64,000 bases of DNA from Vicinamibacterales bacterium. GTDB lineage: Bacteria; Acidobacteriota; Vicinamibacteria; Vicinamibacterales; UBA8438. The position numbers and the translations under genes are program-made. The DNA is taken from contig CALLXD010000023.1 of assembly GCA_937766455.1 (NCBI GenBank), forward strand, positions 1-64,000. Direction: 5' to 3'. Of this stretch, positions 26,022-33,299 are shown piece by piece. Under the pieces are notes generated by a model, which was given only the letters and a program-made list of their open reading frames with translations, was not told where the DNA came from and did no database searches. Position 1 is the first letter of the stretch, and each line of letters starts with the position of its first letter.

Positions 26022-27572
26022 ATGACACTGCGGCGGCACACGCTTGGGGACCTGCTGCGACGTACGGCGGCTCGGACGCCGGCCAGACCCGCCGTGCGGC
26101 ACGGCGATGTCTCGTGGACCTACGCCGAGCTCGACACGGTCTGCAACCGGCTCGCGCACGGCCTCGCGGCTCGCGGGCTGGGCCGCGGCGACCGTCTGGC
26201 GTTGCTGTCACGCAACTCGCACGCGTTCGTGGCGATCCGGTTCGCCGTGGCGCGACTGGGGGCCGTTCTGGTTCCGGTGAACTTCATGCTCACGGCCGAG
26301 GAGGTCGCCTACGTGCTCGGCCACTCGGGCGCTCGCATGCTGTGCGTCGAGGATGAGTTCGCCGCCATTGCTCGGGACGCCGTCACTGGCACGGCCGTCG
26401 AGATCCTCATCCACCTGGGCCGGGACGGGACGGCGGCGCCGTCCGGGTGGGTGCCGTTCGAGCAGGTGTTTTCCGCGGACGACCAGGAACCGGTCGTGGA
26501 CCTCGACACCGGCGACCTGGCCCAGATCATCTACACAAGCGGGACCGAGTCACGCCCCAAGGGGGCGATGCTGACCCACGACGCCGTCATCTGGCAGTAT
26601 GTCAGCTGCATCATCGACGCCGAGATTGGTGCAGACGACATCCTGTTGCATGCGCTGCCCCTCTATCACTGCGCGCAGCTGGATGTGTTCCTGGGGCCGG
26701 CGGTCTATGTCGGCGCGAGCAATGTCATCGTGGCGCAACCCCAGCCCGAGGTGGTCCTGCCGATGATCGCCCGGCACGGGGTGACGTCGTTCTTCGCGCC
26801 ACCGACCGTCTGGATCGCGTTGCTGCGGTCGCCGCTGTTCGACCAGACCGACCTGTCGTCGCTGCGGAAGGGCTACTACGGCGCCGCGATCATGCCGGTC
26901 GAGGTACTCGGCGAGATCGGTCGGCGGCTCCCGAACGTCAGATTGTGGAATCTGTACGGACAGACCGAGATCGCGCCGCTGGCGACCGTGCTGAAGCCGG
27001 ACGACCAGATTCGGAAGGCGGGGTCGGCCGGCCACCCGGCGCTCAATGTCGAGACCCGCGTGGTGGACGATGCCGGACGTGGGGTGCCGCCGGGCGTGGT
27101 CGGCGAGATTGTCCACCGGTCGCCACAGCTGTTGCAGGGGTACTACCAGGACCAGGAGCGCACGGCCACGGCGTTCGAGGGAGGCTGGTTTCACAGCGGC
27201 GACCTGGCGACGGTCGATGCCGAGGGTTACATCACGATCGTCGATCGCAAGAAGGACATGATCAAGACCGGTGGCGAGAATGTGGCGAGCCGCGAGGTGG
27301 AGGAGACGATCTATGGGGTGGAGTCGGTGTCAGAGGTCGCCGTGGTCGGTGTCCCGCATCCCTACTGGATCGAGGCCGTGGTGGCCGTGGTGGTAGCGCG
27401 TGCAGGTCAGACCCTGACCGAGGACGACGTGGTGACGCATTGCCGCGCGCGTCTGGCCGGGTTCAAGGTGCCCAAGCGCGTCGTGTTTCTCGAGGCGCTG
27501 CCCAAGAACCCCAGCGGCAAGGTCTTGAAGCGGCAGCTGCGTCTCAGCATCAGTCTCGAGGGTGCGGAGTAA
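26022..27572 (+). CDS. Acyl-CoA synthetase (AMP-forming, long-chain fatty acid CoA ligase-like)
   Basis: A 516-residue ANL-superfamily enzyme activating a carboxylic acid to its acyl-CoA. Motifs in order: P-loop YTSGTESRPKGAMLTH, ALPLYHCAQ, LYGQTEIAPL, GWFHSGDLATVDAEGY, DRKKDMIKTGGENVASREVE (hinge) and the final catalytic Lys in KNPSGKVLKR. The overall length fits fatty-acyl or aromatic-acid ligases. Co-direction and 4-bp spacing with the CMD-family gene hint at a shared degradation step. The substrate cannot be read from the sequence. Confidence 0.9.
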   Translation: MTLRRHTLGDLLRRTAARTPARPAVRHGDVSWTYAELDTVCNRLAHGLAARGLGRGDRLALLSRNSHAFVAIRFAVARLGAVLVPVNFMLTAEEVAYVLGHSGARMLCVEDEFAAIARDAVTGTAVEILIHLGRDGTAAPSGWVPFEQVFSADDQEPVVDLDTGDLAQIIYTSGTESRPKGAMLTHDAVIWQYVSCIIDAEIGADDILLHALPLYHCAQLDVFLGPAVYVGASNVIVAQPQPEVVLPMIARHGVTSFFAPPTVWIALLRSPLFDQTDLSSLRKGYYGAAIMPVEVLGEIGRRLPNVRLWNLYGQTEIAPLATVLKPDDQIRKAGSAGHPALNVETRVVDDAGRGVPPGVVGEIVHRSPQLLQGYYQDQERTATAFEGGWFHSGDLATVDAEGYITIVDRKKDMIKTGGENVASREVEETIYGVESVSEVAVVGVPHPYWIEAVVAVVVARAGQTLTEDDVVTHCRARLAGFKVPKRVVFLEALPKNPSGKVLKRQLRLSISLEGAE

Positions 27573-27573
27573 G

Positions 27574-27605
27574 GACCCGCTCAACACGCTATTCCTGAGC
27601 GGGTC
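27574..27605. terminator. Hairpin between convergent acyl-CoA synthetase and dctQ
   Basis: GACCCGCTCA (27574-27583) pairs perfectly with TGAGCGGGTC (27596-27605) across a 12-nt loop that contains the dctQ stop. A 10-bp GC-rich stem exactly between two gene ends suggests a bidirectional terminator, but there is no clear T-run on either side. Confidence 0.45.
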
Positions 27606-28098
27606 TCAGTGCCGTGCGAACATCCGCGACGACGAGCCGCACCATCTCGATGAGCATCAACCCGAACGAGAGCGGCACCATTGCAAGCACGGGATACAGC
27701 GGCCAGTAGGTCGTGCCGATTTGCATCTGGCGTCCGCTCACGTACCCCTGCCACGCGAACGCTGCCACGTACCACAACAGCAGGCCGAAGACGCCGGCCT
27801 CCACGGCCACGACGAAGACCCGCACCCAGGCGTATCCCCGAGGCGGCAGGGCGTTCTGGAGCATCTCCAACCGCGGGAACGTTCCCTCTCGATGGGCCAG
27901 CGGCAGCGCCCAGAAGACGAGCAGAGGAAAGAGCAGCCGCTCGACGATGTTGTAGCCGCCCGGGATGAGGTCCACGCCCAGCACGTAGCGTCCGAAGACG
28001 CTGGCGACGGTCATGCACATCATCGCGAGCAGACACAGACCGGCGCCCACCGAGGCCATGCCCCCCTCGAGTCGCCCCACCCACGTCCAGATGCGCAT
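27589..28098 (-). CDS. dctQ: TRAP transporter small permease (DctQ type)
   Basis: A 169-residue protein with four membrane helices (about 12-34, 45-65, 85-105, 128-150), the usual DctQ topology. The start at 28098 is supported by AGGAAG upstream; an in-frame ATG at 28137 would overlap dctM. It is the last gene of dctP-dctM-dctQ, transcribed right to left. With DctM it drives Na+-coupled uptake of a carboxylate or similar solute delivered by the periplasmic DctP. A C-terminal tail ends in an acidic-basic stretch (TALRPAQE). Confidence 0.85.
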   Translation of the reverse strand: MRIWTWVGRLEGGMASVGAGLCLLAMMCMTVASVFGRYVLGVDLIPGGYNIVERLLFPLLVFWALPLAHREGTFPRLEMLQNALPPRGYAWVRVFVVAVEAGVFGLLLWYVAAFAWQGYVSGRQMQIGTTYWPLYPVLAMVPLSFGLMLIEMVRLVVADVRTALRPAQE

Positions 28099-28112
28099 GC
28101 GATAGCTTCCTG

Positions 28113-29426
28113 CTAACGAAGTGTGCCCGGGAGCCACGTCACCACCGCGGGAAACCAGAGCATGACGGCCGACACGACCACCGCGGCGGATAGGGCGAAG
28201 ACCGACGTCATCCGGAACACCGGGCCGACGGGATGGCCGGCCGCCGTCGACGCCGCATATGCGGCCAGCCCGACGGGCGGCGTCAGCAGGCCCAACGAGA
28301 TCATGAACGACGCCATGACTCCGAACCAGAGCAAGTCGACCTCGGTCGCTTCGAGAATCGGCATCATGACGGGGACGAGCAGGACCATCACGGCGGCCGA
28401 CTCCAGGAACAGGCCGAAGGCGAAGAACGCGGCAAGCAGGAGCGCGACGACGAGGGTCGGTTGGCTCAGGAGCGGCTCGACCAGCGCGAGCAGCTCGTGC
28501 GGCAGCCGCGAGTACGACAGGAACCGGCCAAAGACCTGCGACCCGATCACGATGATCATGATCATGGCGGTCACCCGCACGGAGTCCTTCAAGGCCAGGG
28601 CGATGCCGGGAACATCGACGCGTCTCATCACGACCATGCCGACGAGGGCCGTGAACGCGCCGAGTGCGCCGGCCTCGCCGGCCGTCACCACTCCGCCGTA
28701 GATGCCGCCGAAGACCACGGCCATCAGGACGACGACGAACACGAACGCGGGCACGCTCCCCCCGCCAACGTCACCGCCGTCGGGGACCGCATCGCCCGTC
28801 CGCCCGTCGACCACGCCGGGCTCGACCTCTCCGAACAGCGCCAGGCACCCGATGTAGACGCCGATGCAGAGGCCGGCCGGCAGCAGCGCGCCGATGAAGA
28901 GATGTCCGATGGACACCGCCGTCAGCGACCCGTAGATGATCATGATCAGGCTTGGGGGGATGATCGCCGACAGCGATCCGGCGACCGCCGCGATGGCGAC
29001 CGACATCCGGCGCGTGTAGCCAATCTGACTGAGCTGGGGCGCCGCGAGCGTCGCCAAAGCCGCCGAGGTGGCCGCACCCGACCCGGACACCGCGCCGAGC
29101 AGACCGCCTGATACGACCGTGGCCAGCCCCAGCGGGAACCGCCGCTGTCCGGCCAGCCGGTAGCCGACGTGAAAGAGATCGACGATCACCCCGCCTCGCA
29201 GGAGCATCTGGGCCATCAGCAGATAGAGCGGGATGATCGAGAGCGAGTAGCTCGAGGCGGTGAAGAAGACGTTGGTGCCGATGATGCCGGCAAAGACCTG
29301 CGGCCCGACCCAGAGCGCGATACCCAACAGTCCAGACGCGAAGAGCACCGTCGCGACGTGCTGGCCGAGGATCAGAAAGAACACGAACCACAGCGCGACG
29401 ATCCAGATGACGAGATCCTGCGGCAT
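28113..29426 (-). CDS. dctM: TRAP transporter large permease (DctM type)
   Basis: A 437-residue transporter with about 12 membrane helices. Features of the family include SGGLLGAVSGSGAATSAALATLAAPQL (typical GSG-A-TSA core), IPPSLIMIIYGSLTAVSIGHLFIGALLPAG and the second repeat with LESAAVMVLLVP and LLTPPVGLAAYAASTAAG. The central loop between the halves (VEPGVVDGRTGDAVPDGGD) is longer than usual. It sits between dctP and dctQ. Confidence 0.9.
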   Translation of the reverse strand: MPQDLVIWIVALWFVFFLILGQHVATVLFASGLLGIALWVGPQVFAGIIGTNVFFTASSYSLSIIPLYLLMAQMLLRGGVIVDLFHVGYRLAGQRRFPLGLATVVSGGLLGAVSGSGAATSAALATLAAPQLSQIGYTRRMSVAIAAVAGSLSAIIPPSLIMIIYGSLTAVSIGHLFIGALLPAGLCIGVYIGCLALFGEVEPGVVDGRTGDAVPDGGDVGGGSVPAFVFVVVLMAVVFGGIYGGVVTAGEAGALGAFTALVGMVVMRRVDVPGIALALKDSVRVTAMIMIIVIGSQVFGRFLSYSRLPHELLALVEPLLSQPTLVVALLLAAFFAFGLFLESAAVMVLLVPVMMPILEATEVDLLWFGVMASFMISLGLLTPPVGLAAYAASTAAGHPVGPVFRMTSVFALSAAVVVSAVMLWFPAVVTWLPGTLR

Positions 29427-29460
29427 GGTTCCAGTGCTGGTGAGGGGGTGTCGGGTCGCG

Positions 29461-30633
29461 TCAGGGTTCTAGCCCGAGGGCGTCGGCGACCCCTTCGGGC
29501 AGTCCCCCGCCTTCGGCTCGCACGAGCTCGGCCCACAGGACGGCGGTTGCCCTGGCTGGATGGCCGTTCTGTTCGGTCTGCTGGACCCACTGGGTCCACG
29601 TCTCGCTCGCCGCCCGTGCAATGTGGTCACGCATCGCCGCGGGCAACTGGTCGACGGCCACAAAGGTGGCGCCATTGGCCAGAGCCCGGGCTTGAACGGC
29701 TCGGTCCTGCTCGTCGATGTACTCGGCGTTGCGTGTGGTGACGGCGTCGGCCACTCGAACCCAGCTGTCTCGCTGTTGGTCCGTCAGGCTGTTCCATGTC
29801 CGCTGGGTCACCGCGAGGTAACTTTGCCAGTGGCCGATCGCCACGTCGGTGATCGTATAGGTCAGCAACTCCTCCAGGGAGTACGACACCCAATCACCGA
29901 TCGACAGGATGACGCCGTCGAGGGTGCCACGCGACAGCGCCTCGTAGGCCGAGGCTGCCGGCATGGTCACCGGTGTTACGCCGAGACGCTCGAGCACGAT
30001 CGTGTGCAGCGCGGAACCTGCCCGAATCGGCATGCCGCGGAAATCCACAACGCGGTTGAGCTCGGCACCGGTGGTGGAGATGGCGTAGGCCCCCGTGGCG
30101 CCGAGTCCCCATGCGACCAGCCCCTTGTCCCCGATCTCGTAGTCGTAGAACGTCTTCCCGTCAGTGACCTCCGTCTCGGACGCGAGCAGGCGCTGAAACG
30201 CGCGCGTGATCATGCGCGCGTCGGTGCCATAGGTCGGCAGCTGTGTCACGTCGGACAACGGGAAACGCCCCTCATGATAGGGCGCCAGCATCGGCGCGGC
30301 CACGCTGATCACGCCGCTCTCCAGCGCATCGAGCTCACCGCCGACCGCGACCAGCTCTCCGGCGTAGAAGCGGGTAAACGCGAGGTCGGTCTCCGCCTCC
30401 ATCGCATCGGTGAACGGGTCCAGGTAGTGACCGACCCAGAAATGTGTTTGGGACAAGCCGGCGGAAATGGTGAGCGGCTGAGACGTGGGGCTCGACGCGT
30501 TCGCGCAGCTCTCGGTGGCGGCCGTGGCCACGAGTCCGAGCAACAGGCCGACCGCCGCGGGGGCGGGTCTTCGCGGTGTGCGGTCTGGCACTACTTCACC
30601 CAATCGGCCGGTCCGTCCTCCCATCGTTCGCAT
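29461..30633 (-). CDS. dctP: TRAP transporter solute-binding protein (DctP type)
   Basis: A 390-residue periplasmic protein: N-terminal hydrophobic signal (about residues 27-44) and a DctP fold with the ligand-carboxylate region VDFRGMPIRAGS (conserved Arg), ASAYEALSRGTLDGVI and WNSLTDQQRDSWVRVAD. The ligand is unknown. The gene begins the TRAP operon and is followed by a gap with a promoter-like sequence. The signal has ATESCANAS, not a standard lipobox. Confidence 0.86.
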   Translation of the reverse strand: MRTMGGRTGRLGEVVPDRTPRRPAPAAVGLLLGLVATAATESCANASSPTSQPLTISAGLSQTHFWVGHYLDPFTDAMEAETDLAFTRFYAGELVAVGGELDALESGVISVAAPMLAPYHEGRFPLSDVTQLPTYGTDARMITRAFQRLLASETEVTDGKTFYDYEIGDKGLVAWGLGATGAYAISTTGAELNRVVDFRGMPIRAGSALHTIVLERLGVTPVTMPAASAYEALSRGTLDGVILSIGDWVSYSLEELLTYTITDVAIGHWQSYLAVTQRTWNSLTDQQRDSWVRVADAVTTRNAEYIDEQDRAVQARALANGATFVAVDQLPAAMRDHIARAASETWTQWVQQTEQNGHPARATAVLWAELVRAEGGGLPEGVADALGLEP

Positions 30634-30701
30634 GTTCTCACTTCTCTCTACCGCCTATTCTCGCTCCGTGTCGGCTCTGTTGCGTAGCGTCTTTTGTTCG
30701 A

Positions 30702-30731
30702 GTTATAGAAATATTTACCTCGAAGGCTCAA
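30702..30731 (-). promoter_or_regulatory. Candidate promoter for dctPMQ
   Basis: Read on the minus strand, TTGAGC (30731-30726) is followed after 18 bp by TATAAC (30707-30702), about 70 bp before the dctP start. The surrounding stretch is AT-rich, in contrast to the GC-rich genes on both sides. Assignment rests on consensus only. Confidence 0.35.
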
Positions 30732-30770
30732 AATCCATAATAACGTCACGGTCGATGAGGAGGTCTGCCA

Positions 30771-30939
30771 ATGTCTGATGAGATTGATGGGTTTATGCAA
30801 GATGGACGCCGACAGCTTGCCGCAGGTCGAGATGCCGCATGTGGCGGACTACACGGCGCCGCTGGAGGCCGGACACGCGACGCGGATTCCGGATCCTGCC
30901 CAGGTCCTGACCGGGTTCGCGCGATCCGTGCTCTCTTGA
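30771..30939 (+). other. Possible small gene with an internal frameshift in the 316-bp gap
   Basis: An AGGAGG stands 7 bp before an ATG (30771), the best ribosome site nearby. The first frame (SDEIDGFMQ) soon turns into unlikely Gly/Arg-rich sequence. In the next frame 30802-30939 encodes 45 residues that look protein-like (MPHVADYTAPLEAGHATRI). One base change near 30795 would join them into a protein of about 55 residues. No family recognised. The remaining gap (30634-30770) holds only the promoter-like element. Confidence 0.25.
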
Positions 30940-30949
30940 TGGGTGGTCG

Positions 30950-31870
30950 TTACAGCGGAGTCCACCCCGGTCCCCGATGACCGAAATCGAAGAGGTCAGG
31001 GTGCAGGAGTTCAGCCAGGACTTCCGCTGACTCCACCATTCGTGGACCCGGTCGGTTGAAGGACTGATTGCCGTCGGTGATGTAGACGCGGCCGTTCGCC
31101 ACCGCGGAGAGACCGGTCCACTCGGGACGGGCAGTCAACGGCGGCATTTCCTGCCGGGCGCGCTTGATATCGAATCCACAGGGCATGATGGCAATGACGT
31201 CGGGGTCGGCCGCCGCCAACGCGGCCGGTTCCAGGTAGCCGGAGTGCTGGCCAGCCGTGCCGAACAGGTCGGCGCCGCCGGCCGCCTCCACGATGTCCGG
31301 GACCCAGTTGCCGGCCATCATGAGCGGGTCGATCCACTCCACGCACGCAATCGACGGTCGCGACGGCAGGTCGGCAGTACGGTCGGCGATCGCCGCCAGC
31401 CGACGGCGGAGGTTGGCGACCAGCGTTGTGCCTCGGTCGGGGTGGCCCAGCGCGATGGCCACAGTCTCGATGTCTGTCCAGACATCGCCCAGAGACATCG
31501 GTTCCAACGACACGATGCGCGGTCGCGATGTGACCAGCTCGCAGACGGCCCGTTCCACGTCCTTGAGGCTGACCGCGCAGACCTCACACTGCGTTTGCGT
31601 GATGATGACCGTCGGCGCCAGTTCGTTGAGCAGGTCGGGGTCTACGCTGTACACGGACAGCGCGCTGGCGACAATCGAGCGCACCTGCTCATCAATCACC
31701 CGGCTCGGCGCGCCGATGTCCACGCGCGATGCGGAGCAGGTCGGCAGCCGTTCCACGAGCGACGGGAAGTCACACTCGTGCGAACGCCCCACGAGCTGAT
31801 CCGAGAACCCGAGCGCGGCGACGATCTCGGTCGCGCTGGCTATGAGCGAAACAATGCGGTGTGTGGCCAT
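30950..31870 (-). CDS. Cytosolic BtuF-like cobalamin-binding protein
   Basis: A 306-residue protein of the periplasmic-binding fold (COG0614, as BtuF) but without a signal peptide. It starts HRIVSLIASATEIVAALG and carries the conserved SHECDFP and TQCEVCAVS stretches of the cytosolic subgroup (His-Glu-Cys and Cys-x-x-Cys). It is the last gene of the riboswitch-led cobalamin operon, so it probably binds or handles corrinoids in the cytoplasm; this is inference. The ATG at 31870 is chosen because GAGGG is 6 bp upstream; the ATG at 31876 would be too close to it. Confidence 0.78.
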   Translation of the reverse strand: MATHRIVSLIASATEIVAALGFSDQLVGRSHECDFPSLVERLPTCSASRVDIGAPSRVIDEQVRSIVASALSVYSVDPDLLNELAPTVIITQTQCEVCAVSLKDVERAVCELVTSRPRIVSLEPMSLGDVWTDIETVAIALGHPDRGTTLVANLRRRLAAIADRTADLPSRPSIACVEWIDPLMMAGNWVPDIVEAAGGADLFGTAGQHSGYLEPAALAAADPDVIAIMPCGFDIKRARQEMPPLTARPEWTGLSAVANGRVYITDGNQSFNRPGPRMVESAEVLAELLHPDLFDFGHRGPGWTPL

Positions 31871-31879
31871 TGTCATCCC

Positions 31880-32503
31880 TCACCCGCGCTGAGTCGCCAG
31901 GTGACCGGTTTGCGGGGTCGCCGCCTGCAGCGACACCCGGCTGAACAGGATCGGCAGGAACACCACTATGCTGATCAGCGTGTTCCGGTAGTAGGGCAGC
32001 CCCATGATGTAGCACTCGATCAGGCCGGCCGGGGTCAACGCGAATCGCACGCCGCCGCCAAACGCCCAGACGCCGAAGTTCGAGAGCAGGAAAAACGCGG
32101 TGGACGCCAGCAGTCCCGCGCTGGCGATGCGCGCCGCTGACCGATCCCGCCGCAGGAGGAGCCCGCTGACGACCACCATCGCGACCGAGAGATACACGAT
32201 CGGCTGATGCGCGTAGAACGCCCACTCGGGACGTCCCGTGATGATCAAAATGCCGAGGTCGCCCAGCAGATAGCAGGCAAGCGGCACGAGAAATGCCAGC
32301 CGCCTATCGGCGTAGAACGCCGCCCCAAAGAGGCCGATGGGCAAGAGCGGCTAAAAGTTCCACGGGTAGAAACCCTGTCCCGGGTCTATGGCGACGCCTA
32401 GCTGGAGCAGCAGAAACGGAGCAAGTCTGGCGCCGACACTCAGCAGCAACAAAGCAACGAGGGTTGAACGACGTGGTCGGGTGAATCGCGTCATGCCGGT
32501 CAT
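31880..32503 (-). pseudogene. DUF6580-family membrane protein interrupted by an in-frame amber codon
   Basis: Read from the ATG at 32503 (overlapping the upstream stop as ATGA) the frame runs 207 codons to 31880 with one TAG at codon 51 (32353-32351). Before it: a signal/membrane helix (STLVALLLLSVGARLAPFLL) and PGQGFYPWNF. After it: PLLPIGLFGAAFY and five more helices. DUF6580 members read NFSP-x-x-x-ALFGGA at this place, so the stop replaces a conserved Ser codon (TCG to TAG is one base). The family is described as putative small transport proteins. Downstream ATG 32344 could give only a truncated product. Everything else is intact, so the mutation is recent, a sequencing error, or read through. 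Confidence 0.68.
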
Positions 32504-33267
32504 TGGTCTGCTCCCTGGTTCGATCGATGGTCGTGGGCGTTACCGTGCGGTAGGTCCTTCGGCGGCGCCCCACCCGGCCGGGTCTCCCGTGACGGCGCCT
32601 CGTCCGACGCGGTGAGGTCACAGAACGCGAAGCCGTCTCGTTCGACGATGGCGCCGGCGGTGACGGGAACCGGCGCACTGAAGATGGGGCCGTCTGACAC
32701 AAACGTGTGGAATTCCCCGTTCTCTCCGCAGGGGTCCACGGCGTCCGGCAGCTCCGCGAGAAACTGTCGTTCAAATGCGCGTCCGACGAACCTCGCGTCG
32801 AGCACGGCGCGGTGTATGCAAACGGTGGTCGCCGCGAAACCGAGTTGGATGAATGAGTGGGCCAGCGCGGTGGTGTCCTGTTTCCAGATCGGAAAAAGAC
32901 AAGCCAGGTCGTGCTCCGCGAGTTGACGTTCTCGATAGGTGCGGAGATCTTCGAGAAAGATGTCACCAAACGCGACGCGACGGATGCCGTCCGCTCTCAG
33001 ACGGGCGAAGGCGTCCCCCATCGCGCGCTCGTAGATCGCGTTCGACGACTGAGGAGGGACGACCACTTCCGTCAACGCGACACCGGCGGCCTGGGCCTGC
33101 CGCCTGAGCAGCGAGCGACGCACCCCGTGCATGCTGACTCGGTCGTAGGCATCGGTCACCGTCGTGACCAGTTCGACGACATCATGCGACCCGCGCGTGC
33201 GAAGGTGGTGCAACGCCAGCGCGCTGTCCTTCCCTCCGCTGAAGCACATCGCAATCGGCTCCGTCAT
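32500..33267 (-). CDS. DUF71/COG2102 PP-loop ATPase (Dph6-like, B12-operon subgroup)
   Basis: A 255-residue adenine-nucleotide alpha-hydrolase with the PP-loop FSGGKDSALAL at the start and the family motif DPCGENGEFHTFV near residue 190. Eukaryotic and archaeal relatives amidate diphthamide, which bacteria lack. Comparative genomics (de Crecy-Lagard and co-workers) predicted a bacterial subgroup acting in B12 salvage because of its operon partners. Its place here, after btuB in a cobalamin-riboswitch operon, agrees with that. The last about 25 residues are disordered (His/Asp/Gln-rich). The substrate is unknown. Confidence 0.85.
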   Translation of the reverse strand: MTEPIAMCFSGGKDSALALHHLRTRGSHDVVELVTTVTDAYDRVSMHGVRRSLLRRQAQAAGVALTEVVVPPQSSNAIYERAMGDAFARLRADGIRRVAFGDIFLEDLRTYRERQLAEHDLACLFPIWKQDTTALAHSFIQLGFAATTVCIHRAVLDARFVGRAFERQFLAELPDAVDPCGENGEFHTFVSDGPIFSAPVPVTAGAIVERDGFAFCDLTASDEAPSRETRPGGAPPKDLPHGNAHDHRSNQGADQ

Positions 33268-33299
33268 TGCTGTGTCCTGCTCGCGCGATACCGGACCGC

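Noticed and set aside
26447-27598. 383-codon frame overlapping the acyl-CoA synthetase in another frame
   Set aside because: Arg/Gly-rich out-of-frame reading of a gene with all ANL motifs.
30771-30980. 69-residue protein in one frame from the strong ribosome site
   Set aside because: Only the first nine residues look coding; the remainder is typical off-frame sequence. Listed as a possible frameshifted small gene instead.
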